Translations under genes and position numbers: made by a program
Shown: piece after piece, positions 29,806 to 39,581 of the stretch
Layout of the letters: the number at the start of each line of letters is the position of its first letter
How positions within the stretch are numbered: the stretch's first letter is position 1
The notes under the pieces: model-generated
Databases searched by the model: none
What the model saw: the letters and a program-made list of their open reading frames with translations, nothing else
What the model was told of the DNA's origin: nothing
Assembly: GCA_963724695.1 (NCBI GenBank)
Contig: CAVRVW010000011.1
Coordinates: 1 to 64,000, forward strand
From: CAVQFD01 sp963724695
Lineage (GTDB): Bacteria > Acidobacteriota > Vicinamibacteria > Vicinamibacterales > CAVVIG01
Reading direction: 5' to 3'
DNA: 64,000 nucleotides

Positions 29806-30828
29806 CACCGCCGCGTCCGCCGGATCCACGACCTCGAGCGCCTTGTCGACGTCGCCCAGCGTGCGGTTCACCATCGCCTCGCTCGCGAAGCACCGCACCG
29901 TCATCTCGGCGAGCTTCTGCTTGACGAGCCCGAACTCACAGATGGCCTTGCCGAACTGCCGCCGTTGACGCGCGTAGGCGATCGACTGGTTGAGCGCCAG
30001 CCTGATGCCGGCGCTGTTTCGCGTCCCGAGCTTGACTCGACCGAGATTCAGGATGTTGAACGCGACCTTGTGCCCTTCGCCGATCGTGCCGAGCACGTTC
30101 TCGACCGGCACTGCCACGTTGTCCAGCATCAGGACGGTCGTAGAGGACCCGTCGAGGCCCAGCTTCTTTTCGTCGGGACCGCTCTGCACGCCCATCCCGC
30201 GTTCGACGATGAAGGCGGTGAACTTCTCGCCGTCGACCTTGGCGAAAACGGTGAAGAGGTCGGCGAAGCCGCCGTTGGTGATCCACGCCTTCTGCCCGTT
30301 GAGGACGTAATGGGTGCCCTCCGGCGTGAGCCGCGCCGTGGTCTTCGCCGACAGCGCATCGGAGCCCGAGTGCGGCTCGGTGAGGGCGTAGGCCCCGATG
30401 AGTTCACCGCTGGCGAGGCGGGGCAGATACCTGGCTTTCTGCGCGGGCGTTCCGAAATAGACAATCGGCAAGGTTCCGATCGACGTGTGTGTCCCCAGTG
30501 AACCGGCGAACGACGGATTGATAGCGACCTGCTCGCCGACGTAGGCGGCGCTGACCTTGTCGAGACCCAGGCCGCCGTACGCTTCCGGAATCTCGAGGCG
30601 GAGCAGGTCGAGATCGGCGGCCTTCTTCAGCAGTTCGCGCGTTTTCGCCCAGTCGTGCGCGTAGAGGCTGGCCTCGTGGGGCAGTACCTCGTTGCGCATG
30701 AACTCCGCGGCGGTCCGGCCGAACAGCCGCTGCTCGTCGCTCAGGTCCTCGGGCGTAAACAGGTCGTCCGGGTTCAGCGAACGGATCAGGAACGCTCCGC
30801 CGCCCGACACTTCCAGTACCGGTGCCAC
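29789..30828 (-). CDS. Acyl-CoA dehydrogenase, long/very-long-chain type, C-terminus missing
   Basis: The start is GTG at 30828, nine bases after a GGAGG site. About 345 residues remain: the N-terminal helical domain (SDEQRLFGRTAAEFMRNEVL), the flavin-contacting segment AYALTEPHSGSDA, then WITNGGFADLF and the start of the C-terminal domain (YARQRRQFGKAICEFGLVKQ). Homology ends at the 29.79 kb junction after DKALEVVDPADAA. Members of this type (VLCAD/ACAD9-like) are about 590 residues, so the last about 240, including the CoA and FAD contacts of the C-terminal region, are absent. It is divergent from the SDR at 30877, 48 bases away, so the two probably share a control region. Confidence 0.85.
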
Positions 30829-30876
30829 AGTACCTCCGGTTGACAGGCTGATTGGAGCGCCAGTATAAGCGCACGC

Positions 30877-31656
30877 ATGCCTTCCATTCAGGAATTGTTC
30901 GCGCTCGACGGCCAGGTGGCCATCGTGACCGGCGCCTCGCGCGGCCTCGGCGAGGAGATGGCCGAAGGACTGGCGGAAGCGGGCGCGGCGCTCATGATTT
31001 GCGCGCGGCGCGAGCAGTGGCTGACCCCCACGATCGAACGTTTCGCGGCACGCGGCTTTCGCGTCGAAGGCCTCGTCGCCGACGTGTCCAACCCAGTCGA
31101 CGTGCAGGCTGTCGTCGACAGGACGATCGCGATCTACGGTCGCCTCGACATCCTCGTGAACAATGCCGGCATCACCTGGGGCGCGCGACCGGAGGACATG
31201 GCGCTCGACAAGTGGCAGAAGGTGATCGACGTCAACCTCACGGGGGCGTTCCTGTTCGCGCAGGCGGCGGGTCGCGAAATGCTCGAGCGGGGATCTGGGC
31301 GCATCATCAACATTGCCTCGATCGCCGGCCTCCACGCCGCCGTTGACGGGCCGCACTACGCACCGTACGCCGCCTCCAAAGCCGGGCTGATGGGACTGAC
31401 GCGCGAGCTGGCCGCGTCGTGGGGCCGGCACGGTATCCGCGTCAACGCGATCGCCCCGGGGTTCTTTCATTCCCGGCTCGCCGATCCGGTGCTCCCCCTG
31501 GTGGAGCCGGCCATCAAGGCTACGTGTCCGATCCCCCGCATCGGTGCGGAAGGTGAGCTGAAGGGCGTCTGCGTTTTCCTTGCGTCCGGTGCTTCCAGCT
31601 ACATCACCGGCCAGACCATCGTCGTCGATGGCGGGCGCACGATTGGCGGATCGTGA
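30877..31656 (+). CDS. SDR-family NAD(P)-dependent oxidoreductase
   Basis: 259 residues, a full classical short-chain dehydrogenase. It has the cofactor motif TGASRGLG near the N-terminus, NNAG (in LVNNAGITWG), a catalytic Ser in NIASIAG, and YAASK with the catalytic Tyr and Lys. It ends with the family's VVDGGRTIGG. The position after the cofactor Gly-rich loop reads ICARREQ, where the basic residues favour NADPH. It lies between two acyl-CoA dehydrogenase genes and before a beta-oxidation operon, so it may oxidise or reduce a hydroxyacyl or ketoacyl intermediate, as LvaD does in levulinate catabolism; this is inference. Confidence 0.85.
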   Translation: MPSIQELFALDGQVAIVTGASRGLGEEMAEGLAEAGAALMICARREQWLTPTIERFAARGFRVEGLVADVSNPVDVQAVVDRTIAIYGRLDILVNNAGITWGARPEDMALDKWQKVIDVNLTGAFLFAQAAGREMLERGSGRIINIASIAGLHAAVDGPHYAPYAASKAGLMGLTRELAASWGRHGIRVNAIAPGFFHSRLADPVLPLVEPAIKATCPIPRIGAEGELKGVCVFLASGASSYITGQTIVVDGGRTIGGS

Positions 31657-31699
31657 CCAGTGTGCGATGCCCGAGCCCCGAGTCCCGAGTCACGGGGCC

Positions 31700-32905
31700 T
31701 CAGCGCTCATTCGCCAACTCCGACTTGGAAATCGCCTCCAGGTGCACTTCATCGGGACCGTCGGCGAGCCGGAGCGTTCTCGCGTGTGCCCACGCCCGCG
31801 CCAGCGGAAAGTCGTCGCACATACCGGCGCCGCCGTGGGCCTGAATCGCGCGGTCGAGCACACGCAAGGCCATCCGAGGCGCGACGACCTTGATCTGGGC
31901 GATTTCCGATCGCGCCGCCTTGCTGCCCACCGTGTCCATCAAGGATGCGGCGCGCAGGGTGAGCAGCCGTGCCTGGTCGATCGCGATGCGGGATTCCGCG
32001 ATCTGGGCCCGGATAGTGCCCTGATCCGCCAGCGGCCTACCGAACGCGACTCGAGTCTTCACGCGCGCGCACATCAGCTCCAATGCGCGTTCGGCGACGC
32101 CGATGAGGCGCATGCAGTGGTGAATTCGCCCAGGCCCGAGTCGCCCTTGCGCGATCTCGAAGCCGCGGCCCTCGCCGAGCAGCATGTTCGAGGCGGGAAC
32201 CCGCACGTTGTCGAACACGATTTCGGCGTGGCCGTGCGGGGCATCGTCGAACCCGAACACCGATAGCATCCGCATGATGCGGACACCGGGTGCGTCTATC
32301 GGCACCAGGATCATCGACTGCTGCTGGTGCTTTGGCGCGCCGGGGTTGCTGCGGCCCATGAAGATCGCGACCCGGCACCGTGGATCGCCGGCCCCGGAGA
32401 TCCACCACTTGCGTCCGTTGAGGACGTACTCGCCGCCTTCGCGGCTGATCGACGACTGGATGTTGGTCGCATCCGAAGACGCCACGTCCGGCTCCGTCAT
32501 CGCGAAACACGAGCGGATTTGCCCGGCGAGCAGCGGCTCCAGCCACTGCCGCTTCTGCTCGGCGGTGCCGTAGCGGATCAGCACTTCCATGTTCCCGGTG
32601 TCGGGCGCCGAGCAATTGAAGATCTCAGGTGCGAACGGCAACGCGCGACCCATGATCTCGCAGAGTGGCGCGTACTCTGTGTTCGTCAGCCCCGAAACGC
32701 CTTCGATCGCCGGCAAAAACAGGTTCCAGAGCCCCTCGGCCCGGGCCCTCGCCTTGAGCTCCTCGATGAGCGGGATCGGCTGCCACCGATCCCCGTGGTC
32801 GACCTCTTCTCCGAAACGCTGCTCGTTCGGATAGACGTGCGACGTCATGAAGGCGCTCAGTCGCGCCTGGAGGCCCTTCGTTTTCGCTGAATATTCGAAG
32901 TCCAC
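31700..32905 (-). CDS. Acyl-CoA dehydrogenase of the ACAD11/LvaC type
   Basis: 401 residues from a GTG at 32905 that follows AGAGAGGA; an ATG at 32929 would add eight residues. It opens DFEYSAKTKGLQARL, has the substrate/flavin segment CFAMTEPDVASSD, the WWISGAGDPRC strand and FGRPLADQGTI, and closes with HGGAGMCDDFPLARAWA and RLADGPDEVHL. The last motif is typical of the ACAD10/11 branch. In that branch the dehydrogenase fold works with a kinase to remove a phosphate from 4-phosphohydroxyacyl-CoA rather than doing simple oxidation. A matching kinase is encoded at 35530, which strengthens the call. It is convergent with the SDR and divergent from the gene at 32946 (40 bases apart). Confidence 0.85.
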   Translation of the reverse strand: MDFEYSAKTKGLQARLSAFMTSHVYPNEQRFGEEVDHGDRWQPIPLIEELKARARAEGLWNLFLPAIEGVSGLTNTEYAPLCEIMGRALPFAPEIFNCSAPDTGNMEVLIRYGTAEQKRQWLEPLLAGQIRSCFAMTEPDVASSDATNIQSSISREGGEYVLNGRKWWISGAGDPRCRVAIFMGRSNPGAPKHQQQSMILVPIDAPGVRIMRMLSVFGFDDAPHGHAEIVFDNVRVPASNMLLGEGRGFEIAQGRLGPGRIHHCMRLIGVAERALELMCARVKTRVAFGRPLADQGTIRAQIAESRIAIDQARLLTLRAASLMDTVGSKAARSEIAQIKVVAPRMALRVLDRAIQAHGGAGMCDDFPLARAWAHARTLRLADGPDEVHLEAISKSELANER

Positions 32906-32945
32906 TAGATCCTCTCTTCGGTGGGCCATGATACCTTTGCGCGCC

Positions 32946-35068
<2,123 letters not shown>

Positions 35069-35072
<4 letters not shown>

Positions 35073-35533
35073 CCGTCGTCGATCTGGCGGAACTCGGCGG
35101 GCTGGTCGGGCAGGAGGTCGCGACCAGCGACTGGCTCGCGGTCACGCAGGACCGCATCGACGCCTTTGCGGATGCGACGAGCGACCATCAGTGGATCCAT
35201 GTCGACGCCGGGCGGGCGCGGGCCGAGACTCCCTTCGGCGCGACGATTGCGCACGGATTCCTGACGCTGTCGCTGCTCAGCGCGTTGGTGCGCGACGCGG
35301 TCACGGTCAACGGCCCCCGCATGACCCTCAACTACGGACTGAACCGCGTGCGGTTCGTGTCGCCGGTGCCGTCCGGGTCGCGAATCCGCGCGCGGCTCGC
35401 GCTTGCGACGATTGCCGACATGGAGGACAGCATCCAGGCGACCTGGAGCGTCACCGTCGAACGCGAAGGCGGCGACAGGCCAGTCATCGTGGCCGAATGG
35501 ATCGTTCGTTACTATCCAGGCGCGTCGAAGTGA
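35069..35533 (+). CDS. MaoC-family (R)-specific enoyl-CoA hydratase
   Basis: 154 residues starting with GTG at 35069, which overlaps the previous TGA. It is a single hot-dog domain with the hydratase signature: FADATSDHQWIHVD supplies the catalytic Asp and His, and FGATIAHGFLTLSL matches the following helix. Length is typical for stand-alone MaoC proteins. It offers an (R)-hydration step that complements the (S)-specific hydratase of the upstream fusion, so the two could move hydroxyl groups between isomers or positions. It overlaps the kinase gene by four bases. Confidence 0.85.
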
Positions 35534-36588
35534 CTTCCCCCGACACCGGCCCGGTTCGCGCCGGCGAAGATCTCGAGTGGACCCGCCTGGAGGCGTGGCT
35601 CCGCGACCAGCGGGATCTGCCGAAGCTCGACGATCGCGAGCCCATGCACGTCGCACAGTTCCCTGGAGGGCACTCGAACCTGACGTATCAGTTGCGCTTC
35701 GGCGCCACGGAGCTCGTCATCCGGAGACCGCCGTTCGGGCCGGTCCCTCCGACCGCGCACGACATGGCTCGCGAGTATCGTTGGCTGTCAGCCATCCATC
35801 CCGTCTTTCCGCTGGCGCCGCGCGTCTACGCCCTCTGCGAGGATCCGTCGGTCATTGGTTCGGTGTTCTACGTGATGGAACGGCGGCATGGCCTCGTCGT
35901 CAGAGACCAGGAGCCCCCAGCCATCAAGGACCTGCCACAGGTGCGGCGTGGAGTCAGCATCGCGGTTGTCGACGCGCTGGCCGATTTGCACGCGATCGAC
36001 ATTGCGGCGGCCGGTCTCGCACATCTCGGCAAACCGCACGGGTTCGTCGAGCGGCAGGTACGGGGATGGACGGAGCGGTGGAACCGATCCAGGACCTCCG
36101 ATGTGCCGGAGATGGAGGCGTTGGCGCGCTGGCTCGTCGAGTCGCTGCCGCCGAGTCCCGCCCGGCCGGCGGTCGTCCACGGCGATTTCAAGCTGGATAA
36201 CCTGATGCTCGACCCGGCGAATCCCTGCCGGCTGGTTGCGGTGTTCGACTGGGAAATGGCGGCGCTCGGCGATCCGCTCGTCGACCTCGGGATCCTGCTG
36301 GCGTATTGGGCCGCGACCGCGCCGCCGGAACAGCGCGACGCACTCGCGACGGTGACGACCTTGCCAGGTTGGCTCACGCCTGGTGAGCTCGTCGAGCGCT
36401 ACGCCGCGCGTACCGGCCGCGATCTCACGGGGCTGAAGTTCTTCGAGCTGTTCGCACTCTTCAAGATCGCCGTTGTGGTTCAGCAGATTTACTACCGGTT
36501 CGTGAACGGTCAGACGGACGACTCACGCTTTGCGCGCCTCGGCGATCGGGTCACATATCTGGCGCGGCGGGCCGCGTCGTTGCTTTAG
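35530..36588 (+). CDS. Aminoglycoside-phosphotransferase-fold kinase, ACAD10/11 N-domain/LvaA type
   Basis: 352 residues from a GTG overlapping the MaoC stop. It has the kinase-fold landmarks: the lipid-like P-loop FPGGHSNLTYQL, the Lys/Arg strand ELVIRRPPFG, the catalytic loop HGDFKLDN and the metal-binding DWEMAALGDP. FGPVPPTAHDMAREYRWL is characteristic of the phosphotransferases linked to acyl-CoA dehydrogenases. In mammals the same domain is fused to ACAD10/11; in Pseudomonas putida it is LvaA, which phosphorylates 4-hydroxyvaleryl-CoA with help from a small LvaB. No LvaB-like gene is visible here. Antibiotic resistance is an unlikely role. A strong hairpin follows seven bases after the stop. 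Confidence 0.85.
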   Translation: MTSPDTGPVRAGEDLEWTRLEAWLRDQRDLPKLDDREPMHVAQFPGGHSNLTYQLRFGATELVIRRPPFGPVPPTAHDMAREYRWLSAIHPVFPLAPRVYALCEDPSVIGSVFYVMERRHGLVVRDQEPPAIKDLPQVRRGVSIAVVDALADLHAIDIAAAGLAHLGKPHGFVERQVRGWTERWNRSRTSDVPEMEALARWLVESLPPSPARPAVVHGDFKLDNLMLDPANPCRLVAVFDWEMAALGDPLVDLGILLAYWAATAPPEQRDALATVTTLPGWLTPGELVERYAARTGRDLTGLKFFELFALFKIAVVVQQIYYRFVNGQTDDSRFARLGDRVTYLARRAASLL

Positions 36589-36594
36589 TTTTGA

Positions 36595-36615
36595 CCGAGG
36601 GGCTTCGCCCCTCGG
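36595..36615 (+). terminator. Strong GC hairpin after the kinase gene
   Basis: An eight-base perfect stem (CCGAGGGG/CCCCTCGG) around a CTTCG loop starts seven bases after the stop of the operon. No T-run follows. The next 100 bases (to about 36700) are a low-complexity run of CTCGC-type short inverted repeats with no gene. Confidence 0.55.
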
Positions 36616-36763
36616 ACTCCCCTACTGGCTCGCTCGCGGGGCCCCGGACGCCCCGCTCCGCTCGCCAGGCTCGCTCGCTGCGCTCGCTCGCATTGTGTTT
36701 GAGATAGCGTCTAGGCAGCACGAACGAAGCCAGACAACCATCTCAGAAGCTCCTGGAGGCTCT

Positions 36764-38131
36764 TTGCAACGACTCTCTTCCGATCGCATCTCGCGGTTCG
36801 CACAGGGCCTCGGCACACTGGTCCCCGACGCGATGTCGGCGTCCGTCATCCTGCTGCTTATCGTCGCTGCCGTCGCTCTGGCCTTCGGCAACACGTTCAC
36901 CGCGATTACTGACGCGTACTACCGCGGCCTCTGGATGCTGCTGCCGTTCACGATGCAGATGACGCTGATCCTGGTGCTGAGCACGGTCGTCAGCGGCACA
37001 CCGCTCTTCCGCCGCCTGGTCGTGGCGCTGGCGGGCTGGCCGCGCACCCTGACGCAGGTGATTGCGCTCGGCGTGGTGCTCGAAGCCGCGCTCTCATACT
37101 TGTACTGGGGCCTCGGCCTCGCGCTCGCGCCGCTCATCGCGATCCACTTCAGCGCGGCGGCGGAAAAGAAGGGCATTCCCGTAGACTTTCCGTTCCTGCT
37201 CGCCACGGTCGCCGCCGCCCAGTCGGTCTGGCAATTCGGCCTCTCGGCGAGCGCACCGCTCCTGATGGCGACTCCGGGCCACTTCCTGCAGGACACGGTC
37301 GGCGTGATGGACCTGCGGACCACCATCTGGTCCGCGCCCGCCCTGCTGATGGTAGTCATCTTCCCCGCCGGAGTGATCCTGGTCGCGCGTCTGCTGATGC
37401 CGAGGCAGGTGACGCCGCTTTCGCGCTTCCCTGAGGCGAGTGCGCTCGTGTCTGCGCCTGCCGAGCCGCCGGCGGCCGCCGACGCCGAACCGGAGACCGG
37501 TGGCTTCGCGGCCTGGATCGAGCGCAGCCCGCTCGTCGCCGGCGTACTCGCGGCGGCGCTCTTCTTGTGGCTCTATCACCACTTCGTGACCAGGAGAGCG
37601 ACCCTCGACCTGAACGCCATGAACACGATGCTGCTCGTCCTCGCGGTCGTGCTCTACCGGAACGTCGCCTCGTTCACGAAAGCCATCCAGGCTGCAGTGA
37701 GCGTCTGCTGGCCTGTGCTCGTCCTCTATCACCTGTACGCCGGCGTCGCCGGGCTGATGCAGTACACGAGCGTGGGCGAACGCTTCGCCGGCGCCTTCGC
37801 CGTTTGGGCCACGCCGCTCACGTTTCCGTTGCTGACGGCTTCGGCGAGCGCGATCGTGTCGATCTTCATCCCGTCGAGCGGCGGGCAGTGGGTAGTCCAG
37901 GGCTTCGTCACGTCCCGAGCCGCGGCGGAGGTAGGCATGACGGCGCAGCAAGGCCTGCTGGCGTTGAGCGTCGGGGACCATGTCGGCAACCTGGTGTCGC
38001 CCTTCTGGCCGGTGCTGCTCGCCGGGATTGCGCGGGTGGACTTCCGCACGTTCTTCGGCTACGGCGTGATCTTCGCCCTGCTCTGGTTCGCGCTCGGCGT
38101 CGCCCTCGTTACCTTTGTACCGCCCGGATGA
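36764..38131 (+). CDS. Short-chain fatty acid transporter, AtoE/TIGR00366-like
   Basis: 455 residues starting at TTG 36764, which has GGAGG five bases upstream; longer in-frame readings run into the low-complexity spacer. About a dozen hydrophobic helices are present. Family motifs include SRFAQGLGTLVPDAM at the N-terminus, SYLYWGLGLALAPL in the middle and FIPSSGGQWVVQG near the C-terminus. E. coli AtoE imports short-chain fatty acids for the acetoacetate pathway. Here the gene follows a CoA-ester catabolic operon, so the protein probably supplies its short-chain acid substrate. The hydrophilic loop at about residues 225-255 is rich in Ala, Pro and Glu. Confidence 0.85.
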   Translation: MQRLSSDRISRFAQGLGTLVPDAMSASVILLLIVAAVALAFGNTFTAITDAYYRGLWMLLPFTMQMTLILVLSTVVSGTPLFRRLVVALAGWPRTLTQVIALGVVLEAALSYLYWGLGLALAPLIAIHFSAAAEKKGIPVDFPFLLATVAAAQSVWQFGLSASAPLLMATPGHFLQDTVGVMDLRTTIWSAPALLMVVIFPAGVILVARLLMPRQVTPLSRFPEASALVSAPAEPPAAADAEPETGGFAAWIERSPLVAGVLAAALFLWLYHHFVTRRATLDLNAMNTMLLVLAVVLYRNVASFTKAIQAAVSVCWPVLVLYHLYAGVAGLMQYTSVGERFAGAFAVWATPLTFPLLTASASAIVSIFIPSSGGQWVVQGFVTSRAAAEVGMTAQQGLLALSVGDHVGNLVSPFWPVLLAGIARVDFRTFFGYGVIFALLWFALGVALVTFVPPG

Positions 38132-38241
38132 CCGAGCGAGCTGGGCCACGTACGTTTAGCTGACGGGCAAGTCGACGGACGGGCCCGCTAGGGCCGGTCG
38201 GCACCGCGGCCTGGCGCCGGCCCCGCCGCGCAAGTGATAGA

Positions 38242-38280
38242 CGCGACGGGAAGCCGGGCCGGTTCACGCTTCCCGTCGCG
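38242..38280. terminator. Thirteen-base-pair hairpin between convergent genes
   Basis: A perfect 13-base inverted repeat (CGCGACGGGAAGC) around a 13-base loop, six bases beyond the stop of the - strand gene at 38287 and about 110 bases past the + strand transporter. It could serve either gene; no T-run is present. Confidence 0.55.
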
Positions 38281-38286
38281 ACGTTC

Positions 38287-38730
38287 TCACCGCTCGAACC
38301 GTGTCGCCGTCCCCTGGAACACCGTGTTGGGGTTCGTCTGAATCATCCAGACGGTCTTGCCATCGAGTGCGGCAACGATGTCGAAACTCGTTCCGGAACT
38401 GAATACGAGCGTCCCCGTGCACGTCGCCTCGAGCGTGTAGTCCCCCACGCCGGCGGGCGGGTGCAGGATCACGCCATTAACGCTGAGGGTCACTGCAGGT
38501 ACTGTTAGCGTCCCATCGCCATTGAAATCGATCAGTTCGTGGATCGCCTTCGGTTGGGGGACTCCACTAACGATGTTGAATCCACTTGCCGCGAAGATGT
38601 ACGAGCCACGCAGCGTCTTCGACCTGCAGCTCCGGGCTTCGCGCGAATCGCCGTCCTGGGCCGACGCGACGCCCCACATGCCTGCGGCCAGCGCGCCGAA
38701 TACCAGAGTTAACATCGTGAGTTTCTTCAT
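38287..38730 (-). CDS. Small secreted protein of unknown function
   Basis: 147 residues. A signal peptide ends in GVASAQD. The mature part is beta-rich, with a Cys near its start (RSCRSKTLRGSYIF) and one later in EATCTGTL, which could form a disulfide. The pattern (SYIFAASG, then DFNGDGTLTV, then CTGTLVF) resembles small lipocalin-like or allene-oxide-cyclase-like barrels seen as hypothetical exported proteins in Acidobacteria; that comparison is by impression only. It is divergent from the sigma-factor gene, with a terminator-like hairpin downstream. Confidence 0.7.
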   Translation of the reverse strand: MKKLTMLTLVFGALAAGMWGVASAQDGDSREARSCRSKTLRGSYIFAASGFNIVSGVPQPKAIHELIDFNGDGTLTVPAVTLSVNGVILHPPAGVGDYTLEATCTGTLVFSSGTSFDIVAALDGKTVWMIQTNPNTVFQGTATRFER

Positions 38731-38984
38731 AGACTGTTCTCCTGCGCCCTTTTCCCCGAACGGGCGAATTCGTGGTTACCGCCCCGCGACTCAACGTTCT
38801 GGCTCTTAAGGCGGTATCCGCCCCGGAAAGCGGCAATCCGGCACTAATCGGCCTCTGAAACTGCCGATTGCAGATTCGGCCTGGCCTTTACGCATTCTTG
38901 AGAGGCGGCAGCCGCGCGGGGCTGAGTTACAAACCCCGAAGTCCTCGCGGTCTTGCTAGACTGAAGGGCCTCAACCCCTTCCGA

Positions 38985-39581
38985 ATGGAGCCGCTCGCCC
39001 GATCGACCGCTCGGGATGTCACCAGCTTGCTCCGCGCGTGGAGCGCGGGTGACGACGACGCCTTTGCGCAACTCGTACCGCTCGTGTACCACGAGCTGCA
39101 CCGGATGGCGCTCCGTTACCTTGTCCGCGAACGTGCGCACGTCACATTGCAACCGACGGCGCTCGTCAACGAAGTCTGTCTCCGGCTGCTCGGTTGGGAC
39201 CAGGCGCGCTGGCAGAATCGGAGGCATTTTTTCGGCGTGTCAGCGCAACTAATGCGCCGGGTGCTCGTGGACATCGCGCGACAGCGTAAAGCCGAGCGGC
39301 GGGGCGGGCCAAACGCGGTTCGGGTGTCCCTGGATGAGCTGGAGGCCGAGGTCCCGCAAAGGGCGCCAGACGCCGACCTCGTTGCGGTCGATGATGCCCT
39401 CGAGCGACTCGCGGTCGAGCATCCGCGTAAGGCGATGGTCGTTGAGCTTCGTTTCTTCGGTGGGTTATCTGTGGACGAAACAGCGCAGGCGTTGGATATC
39501 TCAGTCCGGACCGCGCACAACGACTGGACCATCGCGCGCGCCTGGCTCTATCGCGCGCTTACAGGAAGCCCCACGGTATGA
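38985..39581 (+). CDS. ECF-type RNA polymerase sigma factor (TIGR02999-like)
   Basis: 198 residues from ATG 38985. Region 2 reads DDAFAQLVPLVYHELHRMALRYL and NRRHFFGVSAQLMRRVLVDIAR, a hallmark of the acidobacterial/planctomycete ECF group. Region 4 has SVDETAQALDISVRT as its helix-turn-helix. The gene overlaps the following Ser/Thr kinase by four bases (ATGA). In this group the sigma factor is typically paired with such a kinase rather than with an anti-sigma factor, and phosphorylation is the proposed switch. An earlier in-frame ATG is not needed. Confidence 0.85.
   Translation: MEPLARSTARDVTSLLRAWSAGDDDAFAQLVPLVYHELHRMALRYLVRERAHVTLQPTALVNEVCLRLLGWDQARWQNRRHFFGVSAQLMRRVLVDIARQRKAERRGGPNAVRVSLDELEAEVPQRAPDADLVAVDDALERLAVEHPRKAMVVELRFFGGLSVDETAQALDISVRTAHNDWTIARAWLYRALTGSPTV

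Noticed and set aside
29710..31470. 586-codon - strand frame as one long acyl-CoA dehydrogenase
   Set aside because: The part above 30828 is antisense to the SDR gene and has no dehydrogenase sequence; the part below about 29789 is antisense to the xanthine dehydrogenase gene.
35530..36588. Aminoglycoside resistance gene
   Set aside because: The fold is shared, but sequence features and operon context fit the ACAD10/11-linked kinase group.
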